The notes: generated by a model not told the origin, from the sequence alone. Numbered from the stretch's first letter, positions 32,450-46,953 are shown. The stretch: 48,339 nucleotides of DNA from Deinococcus marmoris DSM 12784 (GCF_000701405.1 NZ_JNIV01000029.1:1-48339); one strand, 5' to 3'. Numbers and translations are program-made.

Positions 32450-33112
32450 ATGAAGAACACGTTCGCCGTCACCATGACGCTGCTGCTGGCCCTGACCCTG
32501 GCCGGTTCAGTCGCCGGATACCGGATCGCCACCACCCCACACGAGGAAAAGACGGAAGAGACCGCCAGGGTGTCTTCCGAGGAAGCCCCCAGCGCCAACG
32601 CCGCCGCCACCGGGGCTGCGGGCGCACCCGGCGCACTGGGTGACGTGAAGCCCGATCAGGCAGGCGGCACCACCAGCGGTCCCAACGGCGCAGTGGCTGT
32701 GCCCGGCGGAGCCATGAGCGGTGAGGGCGCGCCCACGGGCGACACGGACACGGCGCTGGCCGGAACTCCCACCGATCCCGACACGGCCAGCAACGAGCAG
32801 GCCGCCACTGGCAATCCGCCCGCCGCGACTGCCGTGGCCGCCGAAACGCAGGGCGATCCCTCGGCGGGCCAGGAGTTGTATGTCAGCAACTGCTCGGGCT
32901 GTCACGGCGCGGACGGCGGCGGCGGCATCGGCGCGAACCTGAAACTGGCCAACGGTCCCAAGTCGTGGACCGTGACCCAGTTCAACACCGTGCTGCGTGA
33001 GGGCAAGACGCCTGACGGCAAGGAGTTGAACGCCACCATGCCCCGGTATACCGAGGCCCAGCTCACCGACTCGGACATCGCCAACATCTTCGCCTACGTC
33101 AAGGATTTCTGA
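32450..33112 (+). CDS. Membrane-anchored monohaem cytochrome c
   Basis: The 220-residue protein has an N-terminal hydrophobic anchor (residues 4-24), a long Ala/Gly/Pro/Thr-rich linker (30-135) with little structure, and a C-terminal class I cytochrome c domain. The haem motif is CSGCH (148-152); TMPRYTEAQL near 197 should supply the methionine ligand, and IANIFAYVKDF ends the fold. The linker would let the haem domain reach partners outside the membrane. No oxidase gene is adjacent. A palindrome overlaps its -35 region, and a strong terminator follows. Confidence 0.92.
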   Translation: MKNTFAVTMTLLLALTLAGSVAGYRIATTPHEEKTEETARVSSEEAPSANAAATGAAGAPGALGDVKPDQAGGTTSGPNGAVAVPGGAMSGEGAPTGDTDTALAGTPTDPDTASNEQAATGNPPAATAVAAETQGDPSAGQELYVSNCSGCHGADGGGGIGANLKLANGPKSWTVTQFNTVLREGKTPDGKELNATMPRYTEAQLTDSDIANIFAYVKDF

Positions 33113-33133
33113 GTCTCCGAAACAGCTTCTGTG

Positions 33134-33158
33134 GCCTGCCCCTGCGGCAGGCTTTTTT
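33134..33158 (+). terminator. Terminator after cytochrome c gene
   Basis: GCCTGCC, loop CCTGC, GGCAGGC, then six T: a strong rho-independent terminator 20 bases after the stop. Confidence 0.9.
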
Positions 33159-33248
33159 GTTGCCAGTTTTGTTGCCGGGGAGCGGCAGGATCAAAAAACG
33201 CTCAACGCAGGACTTGCCCCGCCGGGAACCAACTCACGCCAGGGAGCG

Positions 33249-33254
33249 TAGTTT
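33249..33254 (+). promoter_or_regulatory. Leaderless -10 box of sppA
   Basis: TAGTTT ends six bases before the ATG at 33261. Confidence 0.6.
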
Positions 33255-33260
33255 ACGGGT

Positions 33261-34871
<1,611 letters not shown>

Positions 34872-34890
34872 GACAAACGCTCTGACCCAA

Positions 34891-34929
34891 CGAAACGCCC
34901 CTTTCCGACTGTGGAAGAGGGGCGTTTCG
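34891..34929. terminator. Two-way terminator between sppA and unknown gene
   Basis: CGAAACGCCCCTTTCC (34891-34906) pairs with the complementary arm ending at 34929, with one bulged base and a six-base loop, between convergent genes. Confidence 0.75.
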
Positions 34930-34958
34930 TCGTCTCCAACTGGAGAGATTCGAGAGAT

Positions 34959-35558
34959 TCAGCTTTTCAGCACCGCCTGAATCTCCTTGTAGATGGCGCG
35001 GCTTTCTTCCACGTTCTCGCCGTAGCCGCGCATCATGAAGCGGGTGGCCTCCTTGCCCCGGCCCAGGGCGCGGAGCTGCTCCAGCAGATCGTTGATGTGG
35101 TCACGCGCTTTTTCCATCTGGGGATCACGGGGGGGGTCCGGGGGCAGGGTGGCGGCAGCAGGGGCGGTGGGCAGCGGCGTCACCTCGTCCAGATCGGAGG
35201 TATTGGGGCCGTCTTCGGCGTCGTATTCCACCCAGGGAATTTCCCCGGCGGGGGCCACGCCAAAGGTGCGGGCGGCATCGGCCAGGGCGGCCCATTTGGC
35301 ATCATCGAGGGTGTGGCCGCCCGACAGGCCCTCGCGGGTCACGCCCAGCAGGGTCAGGCGGGCGCGGACCACCGGGGGCTGCACGCTGTCGCAGGCCCAG
35401 GTCAGGCTCCAGTGCGGGTCGGCACCTTCCAGATGCAGGGCCAGTTGGTCCAGGTCCGGGACGGGAATCACGCGCGCCTGGTCCCCCCGCACTTCCAGGG
35501 TGGCCCAGGCGCTCATGCTGGCGCGGAGAGCCTCGCGCACACGGTCAAATTCAGGCAT
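34959..35558 (-). CDS. Conserved protein of unknown function (YbjN-like?)
   Basis: The 199-residue product has an alpha/beta N-terminal domain (FDRVREALRASMSAWATLEV, HWSLTWACDSVQPPVVRARL), an acidic Pro-rich linker and a helical C-terminal tail (KARDHINDLLEQLRALGRGK). The first part faintly recalls the YbjN/TY3H-chaperone fold but I do not claim it. No signal peptide or membrane helix. ATG at 35558 is chosen because TAGACT stands seven bases upstream; an extension to 35630 would cross the end of the neighbouring MITE-like element. Confidence 0.68.
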   Translation of the reverse strand: MPEFDRVREALRASMSAWATLEVRGDQARVIPVPDLDQLALHLEGADPHWSLTWACDSVQPPVVRARLTLLGVTREGLSGGHTLDDAKWAALADAARTFGVAPAGEIPWVEYDAEDGPNTSDLDEVTPLPTAPAAATLPPDPPRDPQMEKARDHINDLLEQLRALGRGKEATRFMMRGYGENVEESRAIYKEIQAVLKS

Positions 35559-35565
35559 GTGGGAA

Positions 35566-35571
35566 AGTCTA
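35566..35571 (-). promoter_or_regulatory. Leaderless -10 box of unknown gene
   Basis: On the minus strand TAGACT ends seven bases before the ATG at 35558; it lies only 23 bases from the MITE-like element. Confidence 0.55.
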
Positions 35572-35596
35572 AGGGTCCGGGGGGCTAAAAGTCTAA

Positions 35597-35791
35597 GAGC
35601 GTGTTTCAAAAGTCGTCTCACTCCCGGCAAGTGGCGTCTGGAAGCCGATTGCGGTTCCCCCCTCTCCTGCGGAGCTGTGCCAGTCCCAACCTCCCCCGCA
35701 AGGGGGGACTTGCAAAGCTGCGGAGCCGAGGAGCAAAAAGCCCGTGTTTCTGCATGTCGAGAAAATTCTGAGGCCCTTTTGAAACACGCTC
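35597..35791. mobile_element. MITE-like element, 195 bp with 16-bp perfect terminal repeats
   Basis: GAGCGTGTTTCAAAAG (35597-35612) and CTTTTGAAACACGCTC (35776-35791) are perfect inverted ends. They are flanked by TAA on both sides (35594-35596 and 35792-35794), as a 3-bp target duplication would be. Inside are G/C-rich hairpins (CCCCCGCAAGGGGGG region) and no credible gene. A 3-bp TNA-type duplication would fit mobilisation by an IS5-family transposase supplied elsewhere; that family call is inference. It sits between the unknown gene and the penicillin acylase gene. Confidence 0.8.
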
Positions 35792-35844
35792 TAAGGGGGA
35801 GCTTGGCGTTCGTTGGCGGCGCGGGACCGTCACCCCTCTCTCCC

Positions 35845-38223
<2,379 letters not shown>

Positions 38224-38532
38224 TGATCCTCCCTTCTGAACTGAAACCTTGGATTGAGTGCAATTTGATGACGTGCAGCATAGCGGGTGGCGGCGCAGTG
38301 GGAGCCGAATCCCTCCAGTCCACAGCTTTAGAGCAGCCCCTCTGACACGGATTCCGTCTGTTCCGTTAACAAACCGGGAAAGCTCCGGTTCATTAACTCC
38401 ACGCCCGGAACCCGTCCTTCTCCTTCTCGCATCCGCTCGGATTCCGTCGTTTTTGCAAACGATTCAATCGGAGTCTGTATGACACCACAGGTCAGGAACA
38501 GAGAGACTGAAATCTCATGCGCGAGATGTTCT
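38224..38532. promoter_or_regulatory. Upstream region of the acylase gene with repeats
   Basis: This gap has no gene. GTTAACAAACCGG (38365-38377) and CCGGTTCATTAAC (38385-38397) are inverted copies matching at 11 of 13 positions with a seven-base spacer. CGGATTCCGTC occurs twice, at 38348-38358 and 38438-38448. The acylase lies to the left, so these are likely its control sites. Confidence 0.4.
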
Positions 38533-39246
38533 CTATTCCAGCTCGCCTGTCTCCGCAGAGCGGTACAGCTTGGCGGGCCGCCCGGATTGCCCGTAAACGT
38601 GATCCAGACTGGCCCCGCCGACCCGCACCAGGTGTTCCAGGTATCTCCAGGCGGTCACGCGGCTCAGGCCCACGCGCTCGCCCAGGTCCTCGGCGCTAAT
38701 GCTGGCCTGAGCCACCCGCAGCGCGGCGGCCACCCGCTCCAGCGTGTTGGGATCGATGCCGCGCGGCAGGCTTTCAGCGGCGCTGGGGGTCACGCCCAGC
38801 AGGCGGTCCAGCCCAGTTTGATCCAGACGCGGACCGCCCTCCACAGCGGGGCGGCGGGCACTGCTTCTCACCCGGTGGCGGGCCACCAGTTCGGCCAGCC
38901 GCGCCCCGGTGAACGGCTTGATCAGGTAGTCGAAAGCCCCATGCGCCAGCGCCAGCCTCACGCTGGCCTCGTCGTCGGCGGCGGTGATCAGGGCCACGTC
39001 GGTCAGCAGACCCGCCGCGCGCCAGTGATGCAGCAGCCCCAGACCGCTGCCGTCGGGCAGATGCACGTCCAGCAGGATCAGGTCCGGCGCGAGGGCGCGG
39101 GCCAGCGCGTCGCCCTGGGCGCAACTGGCCGCACTGCCCACCACATGCACGCCAGGGTCCCGTTCCAGCAGATCGCGGTTGACGCGGGCCACGCGCACGT
39201 CGTCCTCCACGAGCAGCACCCGCACGGGCAGCGGCACGGGGTTCAT
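38533..39246 (-). CDS. Response regulator, CitB/DcuR family
   Basis: The 237-residue protein has a receiver domain ([19 protein letters not shown]; phospho-acceptor Asp60 in [19 protein letters not shown]) followed by a linker and a C-terminal helix-turn-helix ([20 protein letters not shown]), the layout of CitB, DctR and DcuR. It begins 10 bases after the histidine kinase stop, in one operon. The pair is divergent from the tctCBA transporter genes, its probable target. Confidence 0.93.
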   Translation of the reverse strand: MNPVPLPVRVLLVEDDVRVARVNRDLLERDPGVHVVGSAASCAQGDALARALAPDLILLDVHLPDGSGLGLLHHWRAAGLLTDVALITAADDEASVRLALAHGAFDYLIKPFTGARLAELVARHRVRSSARRPAVEGGPRLDQTGLDRLLGVTPSAAESLPRGIDPNTLERVAAALRVAQASISAEDLGERVGLSRVTAWRYLEHLVRVGGASLDHVYGQSGRPAKLYRSAETGELE

Positions 39247-39256
39247 GCGCCCACCT

Positions 39257-40870
39257 TCACTGGCCCACCGGCTGGGGCTGGGCAGGAGGTGTGGACAATG
39301 CCGGCAGCGGCGCAGGCAGGCTGACCTCGAACACCGTATTCAGGCCGCGCCGATGGTGCCGCACCTGCCCGCCCAGCGCGCCCACGCGGGCCATCACCCC
39401 GGCCAGTCCGTGCCCCCGGCCCTCGCCCTTGCTGCTCACCCCACGCACGAAGACCTGCTCGCCCAGGCCGTCCAGCACGCCGGGGCCGCTGTCCTCCACC
39501 TCGATTTGCAGCCCGTCGGGGTCTTCACCGATGGACACCGTGACGCAGCCCGGCTGCCCCGCCAGCGCCTCAAAGGCGTTCTCGGTCAGGTTGCCCACCG
39601 CCGTGACCAGGGTGTCGGCGTGCCGCTCCCAGACGGGTGACAGGACGCTGCCCTCGGCCACCGCAAAGTCGATGCCCAGCTCCTGCGCCCGCTCGCGCTT
39701 GCCCGCCAGCAGGGCCACCAGACGCGGCACCTGCACGTCGCGCAAGAGCTGCCGGAACTGGGCGTCGGCCTGAATCTCGGCGTTCAACACGCGCAGGGCC
39801 TCCTGCGGGCGGTCCAGTTGCAGCAGGCCGGAGATGACGTGCAGACGGTTCTGGTACTCGTGGGTCTGGGCGCGCAGCACGTCCACAAAACCGCGTGCAT
39901 GCGTGAGTTCCTCGGCCAGGGCCAGGGCCTGCGCGCGGTCCCGGAAGCCGCAGACGAACCCGCCTCCCTCTAATGGCTCGATGTTCGCCAGCAGCGGCTC
40001 GCCGTTCAGGGTCAGTTCCAGATTCTGCTGCCGGGCCGCCACGCCGCCGCGCGTCAGGCGGGCCAGTTCAGGCCAGACATCCGAGAGGAGAGTTGAAGTG
40101 GGCCGTTCGCCCAGCAGTTCGGCGGCGCGTTCGCTGACCAGCGTGACCCTTCCGGCCCCGTCCACCGCGATCACCCCTTCGCGCAAGGCGGCCAGCACGG
40201 CGCGTTGCTGGCGGGCCAGCGCGGCAATTTCCTCTGGCTCCAGATTCAGGATCTCGGCGCGCAGGCGGCGGGCGGCCCACACCGCGCCCCCGCTGCCCAG
40301 ACCCAGCGCCAGCACGAACCACGGCGCAAGGCCGGTCAGCGCCTCGCCCACCAGGGACCACACCTGCGGCATCAGGTAGCCGGTACTGACCACGCCCACC
40401 ACCTCTCCGTCCTCCCAGACCGGCACCTTGCCGCGCACGCTGACCCCCAGGCTGCCGCGCGCCACGCTCACGATCTCGCGGCCTGCGAAGGGTTCGATGT
40501 TGTCGCCGCCCTCCATCGGCAGGCCCAGGCGTCCCAGGACCGGATGCGCCAGCCGGATGCCCATGCGGTCCCCCACCACGATGAAATCGGCCTCTGCCGC
40601 GCCGCGCAGCGAGTTGACACGGGCGTTTAGCGCCGGATTGGGCTGGCCCGCCGCCGCGCCGCCCACCACCTCCGGCAGCCGGGCCACCAGACGGCTGGTG
40701 GTCAGCGCCCGCTCGCCCAGCCGCTCGCGGGCCTCGCCGTAGAGTTGCCACGTCTGCACCCCCACCAGCAGCGCGGTCATGGCACACAGCACGGCCAGAT
40801 GCCAGCGCACCAGACGGCCTTGCAGCCCTCCACTGGGAAGGCCGGAGCGGGGATGGGAGACGGAATTCAT
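39257..40870 (-). CDS. Sensor histidine kinase, CitA/DcuS family
   Basis: The 537-residue kinase has helix 1 at about 21-40, an extracytoplasmic PAS-like sensor (45-178; [20 protein letters not shown] and [20 protein letters not shown] are typical of CitA/DcuS carboxylate sensors), helix 2 at 180-199, a cytoplasmic PAS (215-315), the phospho-histidine His337 in [18 protein letters not shown], and an ATPase domain with [10 protein letters not shown] and EDSGPGV. A di- or tricarboxylate such as citrate is the likely signal. No clear Shine-Dalgarno precedes the ATG, so a start a few codons further in is possible. Confidence 0.92.
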   Translation of the reverse strand: MNSVSHPRSGLPSGGLQGRLVRWHLAVLCAMTALLVGVQTWQLYGEARERLGERALTTSRLVARLPEVVGGAAAGQPNPALNARVNSLRGAAEADFIVVGDRMGIRLAHPVLGRLGLPMEGGDNIEPFAGREIVSVARGSLGVSVRGKVPVWEDGEVVGVVSTGYLMPQVWSLVGEALTGLAPWFVLALGLGSGGAVWAARRLRAEILNLEPEEIAALARQQRAVLAALREGVIAVDGAGRVTLVSERAAELLGERPTSTLLSDVWPELARLTRGGVAARQQNLELTLNGEPLLANIEPLEGGGFVCGFRDRAQALALAEELTHARGFVDVLRAQTHEYQNRLHVISGLLQLDRPQEALRVLNAEIQADAQFRQLLRDVQVPRLVALLAGKRERAQELGIDFAVAEGSVLSPVWERHADTLVTAVGNLTENAFEALAGQPGCVTVSIGEDPDGLQIEVEDSGPGVLDGLGEQVFVRGVSSKGEGRGHGLAGVMARVGALGGQVRHHRRGLNTVFEVSLPAPLPALSTPPAQPQPVGQ

Positions 40871-40976
40871 CAGAAGAAGACCATCTTAGAACTTCTGCCT
40901 CTCTCACCGCGCCGAGCGGCGTTGTTGACCCGGCTGCGGCAGTCCCGGCCCTGTTCGGCAGACCGCCTCGACTTGC

Positions 40977-41002
40977 GTGCATTGTGTTCACGGCTGTGCA
41001 TT
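40977..41002. promoter_or_regulatory. Direct repeats in the kinase-tctC intergenic region
   Basis: GTGCATT occurs at 40977-40983 and 40996-41002, 19 bases apart (close to two helical turns), about 40 bases upstream of the tctC -35. This is a plausible response-regulator site. Confidence 0.35.
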
Positions 41003-41041
41003 ACGCTCATGAAAAACTGCGTGCCAGACGGTCCCTACCCC

Positions 41042-41070
41042 TTGCCAAGTTTCCAGTGAGAAGATAGGCT
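41042..41070 (+). promoter_or_regulatory. tctC promoter
   Basis: TTGCCA (41042-41047) and TAGGCT (41065-41070) are separated by 17 bases. A leader of about 50 bases with GGAGG before the ATG follows. Confidence 0.55.
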
Positions 41071-41128
41071 TCATGTTACGCACAATCTATATCCGCGCCT
41101 CAGCGCGCCTTTCCACGGAGGTTCCACC

Positions 41129-42085
<957 letters not shown>

Positions 42086-42111
42086 ACGGGTCAGGTCAAC
42101 GCTGACCACAG

Positions 42112-42155
42112 GTGAGGCGGAAGGGAGACAGACACCCTCCGCCTCACTCCTTTTT
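42112..42155 (+). terminator. Partial terminator between tctC and tctB
   Basis: GTGAGGCGGAAGGG (42112-42125) pairs with CCCTCCGCCTCAC (42135-42147) with one bulge, followed by T-rich bases including five T. Readthrough is needed to transcribe tctBA. Confidence 0.75.
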
Positions 42156-42217
42156 CAGACACAAAGATTTGCGGGCACAGTCATTTCCAGACGCAATGAT
42201 TTTCAGATACAGAGAAC
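42154..42217 (+). repeat. Three imperfect tandem repeats before tctB
   Basis: TTCAGACACAAAGATTT (42154-42170), TTCCAGACGCAATGATTT (42185-42202) and TTCAGATACAGAGAAC (42202-42217) are variants of one unit. The stretch is AT-richer than the surroundings. Confidence 0.5.
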
Positions 42218-42265
42218 AGCAGTCCCTCAGACCTCGTAACGTTCAGAACCCCCGAAGGAGACTCC

Positions 42266-42778
42266 ATGACCCAACCCCCGCCCACTTCCCCCACCCGGCC
42301 CGGCATCAGCGTTCCCGATCTGCTGGTGGCGCTGACGCTGACCGCGCTGGGCATCGCGCTGTTTATCGGCAGCCGGGAAATTCCCTTCGGCATCAACGCG
42401 GTGGTGGGGCCGCGCGTGTTTCCACTGATCGTCAGTGTGGGCCTGACCGTGCTGGGCGTGCTGCTGACCGTGAGCGTCCTGCGGGGTGCCCGCGCCGAAC
42501 CCGCTGCCGAGGAAGACACGGACCTGACGGTGCCGGTCAATCTGGCGGCCCCCGGCATCATCCTGGGCGGCTTTCTCCTCGGCGCAGCGGTGCTGACCAC
42601 GGCGGGCTTCGTGATCGGCACGGCCATCATGTATTGCAGCGTGGCCTGGGCCTTCGGTGAGCGCCGAATTGGCCTGATAGCCGGGGTGGCGCTGGCCGTG
42701 GCCCTGGTCACTTACGTGGCCTTCACGCGCGGCCTGGGCCTGAGCCTGCCGCCCGGCATCCTGAAGGGCCTGCTGTAA
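42266..42778 (+). CDS. tctB: Tripartite tricarboxylate transporter small subunit TctB
   Basis: The 170-residue protein has four hydrophobic helices ([60 protein letters not shown] and a C-terminal pair), the usual TctB design. It forms the small membrane part of the transporter with TctA. GAAGGAG precedes the ATG. Its TAA overlaps the ATG of tctA by one base (TAATG), so the two membrane subunits are translationally coupled. Confidence 0.92.
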   Translation: MTQPPPTSPTRPGISVPDLLVALTLTALGIALFIGSREIPFGINAVVGPRVFPLIVSVGLTVLGVLLTVSVLRGARAEPAAEEDTDLTVPVNLAAPGIILGGFLLGAAVLTTAGFVIGTAIMYCSVAWAFGERRIGLIAGVALAVALVTYVAFTRGLGLSLPPGILKGLL

Positions 42779-44268
42779 TGGAGGCCCTGACCTCTCTGCT
42801 GGCGGGCTTTGAAACCGCGCTGACCCCCATCAACCTGCTGTGGGCACTGATCGGGGTCACGCTGGGCACGCTGGTGGGCGTGCTACCCGGCATCGGCCCG
42901 GCGCTGACGGTGGCGCTGCTGCTGCCCGTGACGGCCAAGCTGCCGCCCGTGAGTGCTTTCATCATGTTCGCGGGCATCTATTACGGCGGAATGTTCGGGG
43001 GCAGCACCACCTCTATTTTGCTGAACACCCCCGGCGAGTCGGCCAGCATCATCACCGCGCTGGAAGGCAACAAGATGGCAAGGAAGGGCCGGGCCGCCGC
43101 CGCGCTGGCCACCGCCGCCATCGGTTCGTTTATCGCGGGCACCATTGGCACGCTGCTGCTGACCTTCGCCGCCCCTGCCATTGCCGACATCGCCGTGCAG
43201 ATCACGCCCAGTGCCAAGTTCGCGCTGATCATGCTGGCCTTCGTGACCATCAGCGCCACCTTCGGGGGAAGCCCACTGCGCGGCCTGCTGAGCCTGTTCG
43301 TGGGACTGGGGATTGGGCTGGTGGGCACAGACCTGCAAAGCGGTCAGGCCCGCTTCTCGCTGGGCCGCCCGGAACTGCTGGACGGCATCGACTTTATTAC
43401 CGTGGTGATCGGCCTGTTTGCCATCGGGGAGACGCTGTATGTCGCCAGCCGCCTGCGAAAGGGCAAGAGCGACGTGATCAAGCTCCAAGGCGGCGCGACC
43501 ATGAGCAAGGCCGACTGGCGCAGAAGCTGGGGGCCGTGGCTGCGCGGCACGGCGCTGGGCTTTCCCTTCGGCGCAATTCCGGCAGGCGGCGCGGAAATTC
43601 CCACCTTCCTCAGTTACACGCTGGAAAAACGACTCTCAAAGCACCCGGAGGAATTCGGTCATGGGGCCATCGAGGGTGTGGCCGGGCCGGAAGCCGCCAA
43701 CAACGCCAGCGCGGCGGGCGTGCTGGTGCCGCTGCTGACGCTGGGGCTGCCCACCAGCGCCACCGCCGCGATTTTGCTGGCTGCCTTCCAACAGTATGGC
43801 CTCCAGCCGGGGCCGCTGCTGTTCATCACCAACGGCGAACTGGTGTGGGGCCTGATCGCCAGTCTGTACATCGGCAACGTGATGCTGCTGGCGCTGAACC
43901 TGCCGCTGGCCCCGGTCTGGGCGCGGCTGCTGCTGATTCCGCGCCCTTTCCTGTACGCCGCGATTCTGGTGTTCAGCACGGTGGGCGTCTACTCCCTGAA
44001 CAACAGTGTGTTTGACCTGGGCCTGCTGGCGCTGTTCGGCGTCATTGGCTACGGAATGCGCCGCTTCGACTTCCCGGTCACGCCTGCGATCATCGGCGTG
44101 GTGCTGGGGCCGACAGCAGAAGCGCAGTTCCGCACCGCCTTGCAGCAGAGCAACGGCGACTTCTCCATCTTCGTGACCCAGCCCCTCACCGCCTTCCTGA
44201 TGCTGTGCGTGCTGGCCGCGCTGTTTGTCCCGCAGCTTCTGAAGTTCAGGGCACGCCGGGCATCCTGA
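42778..44268 (+). CDS. tctA: Tripartite tricarboxylate transporter large subunit TctA
   Basis: The 496-residue membrane protein has about twelve helices. [20 protein letters not shown] is the strongest TctA signature, followed by [20 protein letters not shown] with its Asn-Thr-Pro-Gly-Glu motif; a similar pair in the second half ([40 protein letters not shown]) shows the internal duplication. It forms the sodium- or proton-driven channel for citrate-like substrates delivered by TctC. A strong terminator follows. Confidence 0.96.
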   Translation: MEALTSLLAGFETALTPINLLWALIGVTLGTLVGVLPGIGPALTVALLLPVTAKLPPVSAFIMFAGIYYGGMFGGSTTSILLNTPGESASIITALEGNKMARKGRAAAALATAAIGSFIAGTIGTLLLTFAAPAIADIAVQITPSAKFALIMLAFVTISATFGGSPLRGLLSLFVGLGIGLVGTDLQSGQARFSLGRPELLDGIDFITVVIGLFAIGETLYVASRLRKGKSDVIKLQGGATMSKADWRRSWGPWLRGTALGFPFGAIPAGGAEIPTFLSYTLEKRLSKHPEEFGHGAIEGVAGPEAANNASAAGVLVPLLTLGLPTSATAAILLAAFQQYGLQPGPLLFITNGELVWGLIASLYIGNVMLLALNLPLAPVWARLLLIPRPFLYAAILVFSTVGVYSLNNSVFDLGLLALFGVIGYGMRRFDFPVTPAIIGVVLGPTAEAQFRTALQQSNGDFSIFVTQPLTAFLMLCVLAALFVPQLLKFRARRAS

Positions 44269-44288
44269 GCCAACACCGAATCATCCAA

Positions 44289-44315
44289 CCCTCTCCCCAC
44301 GGAGAGGGCTTTTTT
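44289..44315 (+). terminator. Terminator after tctA
   Basis: CCCTCTCC, loop CCAC, GGAGAGGG, C and six T: rho-independent terminator 20 bases after the stop. Confidence 0.9.
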
Positions 44316-44410
44316 ATGCGTGTGGGGCGAGGCCAACGCCAGCGAGGGGCGCGACAAATCGTGAACTCTCTTGAGGCTATTCAAGCCGTCAATACCAGGC
44401 ACGACATCCC

Positions 44411-44550
44411 ACCGAAACAGCCTCCGCAGGCCGCCTCTACGCGCAGCGCACGGGCCGCATTCAGCGTCACGGAGCCGGGCATCAGACCCGGACGCCGCCG
44501 CACTTTGCCACCCGCCACATCCAAGAACTCGTGCCTAGCGCAGCGCCCCT
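44411..44550 (+). repeat. Dispersed intergenic repeat, copy B
   Basis: This copy aligns with copies A (22321-22490) and C (48081-48248) through the core GCGCACGGGCCGCATT and GGGCATCAGACCCGG, and with A again in CCTAGCGCAGCGCC. It lacks the final C-rich/G-rich hairpin and stops nine bases before the end of the penicillin-binding protein gene, as if truncated. The rest of the gap from 44316 holds no gene. Confidence 0.8.
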
Positions 44551-44558
44551 CCAACCAT

Positions 44559-46940
44559 TCAGTTCACTGGAAGAATCTCATCCAGGGGCGGATCACTCGG
44601 CAAAAGCTCTGGCAGCGGCTCCGGCCCGGCAGGAATATCAGAGTCACCCTCGGGCGGCGCGTCAGGCAGAGACTCGGGTGGGGCCACCTCTTCACCGTCA
44701 GTCATGGGGACGGCGGGAATGTCCTGCACCTCGGGCACGAGCTGAAGATCTGGCGTCGGCTCGGGATCATTCACGGCGGGCGCTGGCTCCGGCTGGGTCA
44801 CCGTCTGCGAGGCGGGCTGAACCGTTTCCGACTGCGCTGATGTTTCCGGCTGCGCTAGCGTTTCCGGCTGCGCTGGGCGGTTGCGCCTGAAAAAACTGCT
44901 GCCGCTGTTGCCGCTGCCGTCGCGGGCGGTGGGTTCCTCGTCGGCCTGGGCGGCGCGGAAGGCCATCTCTACCTGACGGACCACACGGTAGGTAATACCG
45001 TCCGGCTCCTTGAACGTCTGCACTGGCTGGCCTGAGAGCGCCCCGGCGACGGTCTGCTGCCAGACCGGCGTGGGAAGCTCACCGCTGTAGGCCCAGGAGG
45101 GCAGCGCACCGCCCTCCTGCCGGCCCACCCACACGGCCCCGGAGACGGTGGGCGTGACGCCCGCGAACCACAGGTCCCTGATCTCGTTGGTGGTCCCGGT
45201 CTTGCCGCCCACCTGACGGCCCTCGATCTGGGCACGGTTGGCGAGGCCGCCCTGATCCACGGTCAGGTCGTTGACCACGCCCCGGATCATGTCCAGTCCC
45301 AGCCACGCGGTCTGCGCGTCCCAGACCCGCCTGGCCACCGGGGCCGGGCGCGTGTACAGGGAAACGCCGCGCGCGTCCTCCACGCTGCGGACCAGACTGG
45401 GAGCGTAATACAGCCCGCCGTTGGCGAAGGGGGCGTAAGCGGCGGCCATCTGGAGCGGGCTGGCCTCCAGCGTGCCGATGGTCAGGGACAGTCCGGCGTT
45501 GGGCGGCGGGGTCAGGCCCAGTTGCCTGAGCTTGGCCTCAAAGTTCTGCACGCCCAGTTCCTGACCGATCCGCACGGTGGGCAGGTTGAGGCTGTGGTCC
45601 AGCGAGTAGCGCATGGTCACGTAGCGCCCGGTCCAGCGTCCATCGTAATTCTGCGGCTGATACGAGGTATTCAGCAGCGGCGAGTCCAGCACGGTGTCAC
45701 TCTGCTTCCAGCCGGTTTCCAGCGCCAGCGTGTACAGCAGCGGCTTGATAGCGCTGCCCACCTGCCGCCGCGCCTGGGTGGCGTTGTCCCAGTCGCTGGG
45801 GCGGCCCCCGGTCAGCTTCTGGCCCACCAGCGCCAGCACCTCGCCGTTGATAGGACTGACCAGCGCGGTGCCCAGGGTCGCGCCGTCCGGGAGCGCAGCG
45901 TTCAGACTGGCCTGCTCGGCGGACTGCTGCGCGCTCAGGCTCATGCCGGTGACGATCTTGCCGCCGCCGTACAGCGCCTTGCGCCCGATCAGGGGCAACA
46001 ATTCCTTTTCCACCGCCTGAAGGTAATACTGGGAGGCAAAGCGTCCTGTGCCCTGCGCGGCCTCCAGCGCGTTCATGTTCTGCTGGAGACGATCCGTGTT
46101 TTCCAGCACGGCGCTGCGCAGGGTGCCGTCCGTGTTCCAGCCGATGCGCCAGCCTGCCGGATAAATAGGCGTTTTCCACGCGGCGTCGGCCTCGGCCTGC
46201 GTGACGCGCCCGTCTGCCACCATGCGGCCTAGCAGGTCTTTCATCAGCGGGCGGAAGGCGGCAAACTGCTTGTAACGGCGGTTGGGCGCGGGAATGATCG
46301 TCGTCAGGTACACGCTCTCGGCCAGATTCAGGCTGGCCGCCGATTTGCCGAAATACGCCTGCGCCGCCGTTCCCGCCCCCACGATGTCGTCGCGCCCGCC
46401 GTCTCCCCAGTAGATGATGTTGAGGTAGGCGTTCAGGATGCGCTCCTTGTCGTAATTGCGGTCCAGTTGAAAGGCCAGCACCGCTTCCTTGAATTTGCGC
46501 TCCGCCGTGCGCGCCGCCTGAAGATCCGACAGCAGCGTGTTCTTGACCACCTGCTGGGTGATGCTCGATCCGCCTTCCAGATCGTTTTGCAACAGCCCCT
46601 TGATCAGCCCGCGCGCAATGCCGATGTAATCCACGCCGTGATGCTCGTAGAACCGTCGGTCCTCGCTGGTCACGGCGGCCTTCTGCAACCACGGGCTGAT
46701 CTGGCCCAGCTTGAGCAGGTTGCGGTTGGTGCCGCCCGAGCCGCCCAGACTGGGCGTCAGGGTGCCGATCAGCGTGTTCTGGCGGTCATACACGCGGGTC
46801 TGCCCGCTGACCTCCAGCACGTCCAGATCGCTCACGCTGGGCAGATCGCGGCCCCACATCCACCACAGCACCAGAACGCCCAGCAGCGCCAGCAGCACGG
46901 TGATCGCCACGAAACGGCTCAGACCAACTAAAAACCTCAT
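44559..46940 (-). CDS. Class A penicillin-binding protein (PBP1A-like)
   Basis: The 793-residue protein has a short cytoplasmic end, a membrane anchor ([18 protein letters not shown]), a glycosyltransferase domain ([15 protein letters not shown] with the catalytic Glu, [25 protein letters not shown]) and a transpeptidase domain (SAIKPLL as SxxK, the KTGT box in [13 protein letters not shown]). It polymerises and crosslinks peptidoglycan. The C-terminal 110 residues are an acidic Pro/Glu-rich tail with [16 protein letters not shown] repeats. ATG at 46940 has a leaderless -10 box seven bases upstream. Confidence 0.94.
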   Translation of the reverse strand: MRFLVGLSRFVAITVLLALLGVLVLWWMWGRDLPSVSDLDVLEVSGQTRVYDRQNTLIGTLTPSLGGSGGTNRNLLKLGQISPWLQKAAVTSEDRRFYEHHGVDYIGIARGLIKGLLQNDLEGGSSITQQVVKNTLLSDLQAARTAERKFKEAVLAFQLDRNYDKERILNAYLNIIYWGDGGRDDIVGAGTAAQAYFGKSAASLNLAESVYLTTIIPAPNRRYKQFAAFRPLMKDLLGRMVADGRVTQAEADAAWKTPIYPAGWRIGWNTDGTLRSAVLENTDRLQQNMNALEAAQGTGRFASQYYLQAVEKELLPLIGRKALYGGGKIVTGMSLSAQQSAEQASLNAALPDGATLGTALVSPINGEVLALVGQKLTGGRPSDWDNATQARRQVGSAIKPLLYTLALETGWKQSDTVLDSPLLNTSYQPQNYDGRWTGRYVTMRYSLDHSLNLPTVRIGQELGVQNFEAKLRQLGLTPPPNAGLSLTIGTLEASPLQMAAAYAPFANGGLYYAPSLVRSVEDARGVSLYTRPAPVARRVWDAQTAWLGLDMIRGVVNDLTVDQGGLANRAQIEGRQVGGKTGTTNEIRDLWFAGVTPTVSGAVWVGRQEGGALPSWAYSGELPTPVWQQTVAGALSGQPVQTFKEPDGITYRVVRQVEMAFRAAQADEEPTARDGSGNSGSSFFRRNRPAQPETLAQPETSAQSETVQPASQTVTQPEPAPAVNDPEPTPDLQLVPEVQDIPAVPMTDGEEVAPPESLPDAPPEGDSDIPAGPEPLPELLPSDPPLDEILPVN

Positions 46941-46947
46941 CGCCACC

Positions 46948-46953
46948 ACTCTA
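46948..46953 (-). promoter_or_regulatory. Leaderless -10 box of PBP gene
   Basis: On the minus strand TAGAGT ends seven bases before the ATG at 46940. Confidence 0.55.

Noticed and set aside
35593..35787. Small open frame on the minus strand over the MITE-like element
   Set aside because: It spans the terminal repeats, has no ribosome binding site and varied low-complexity content.
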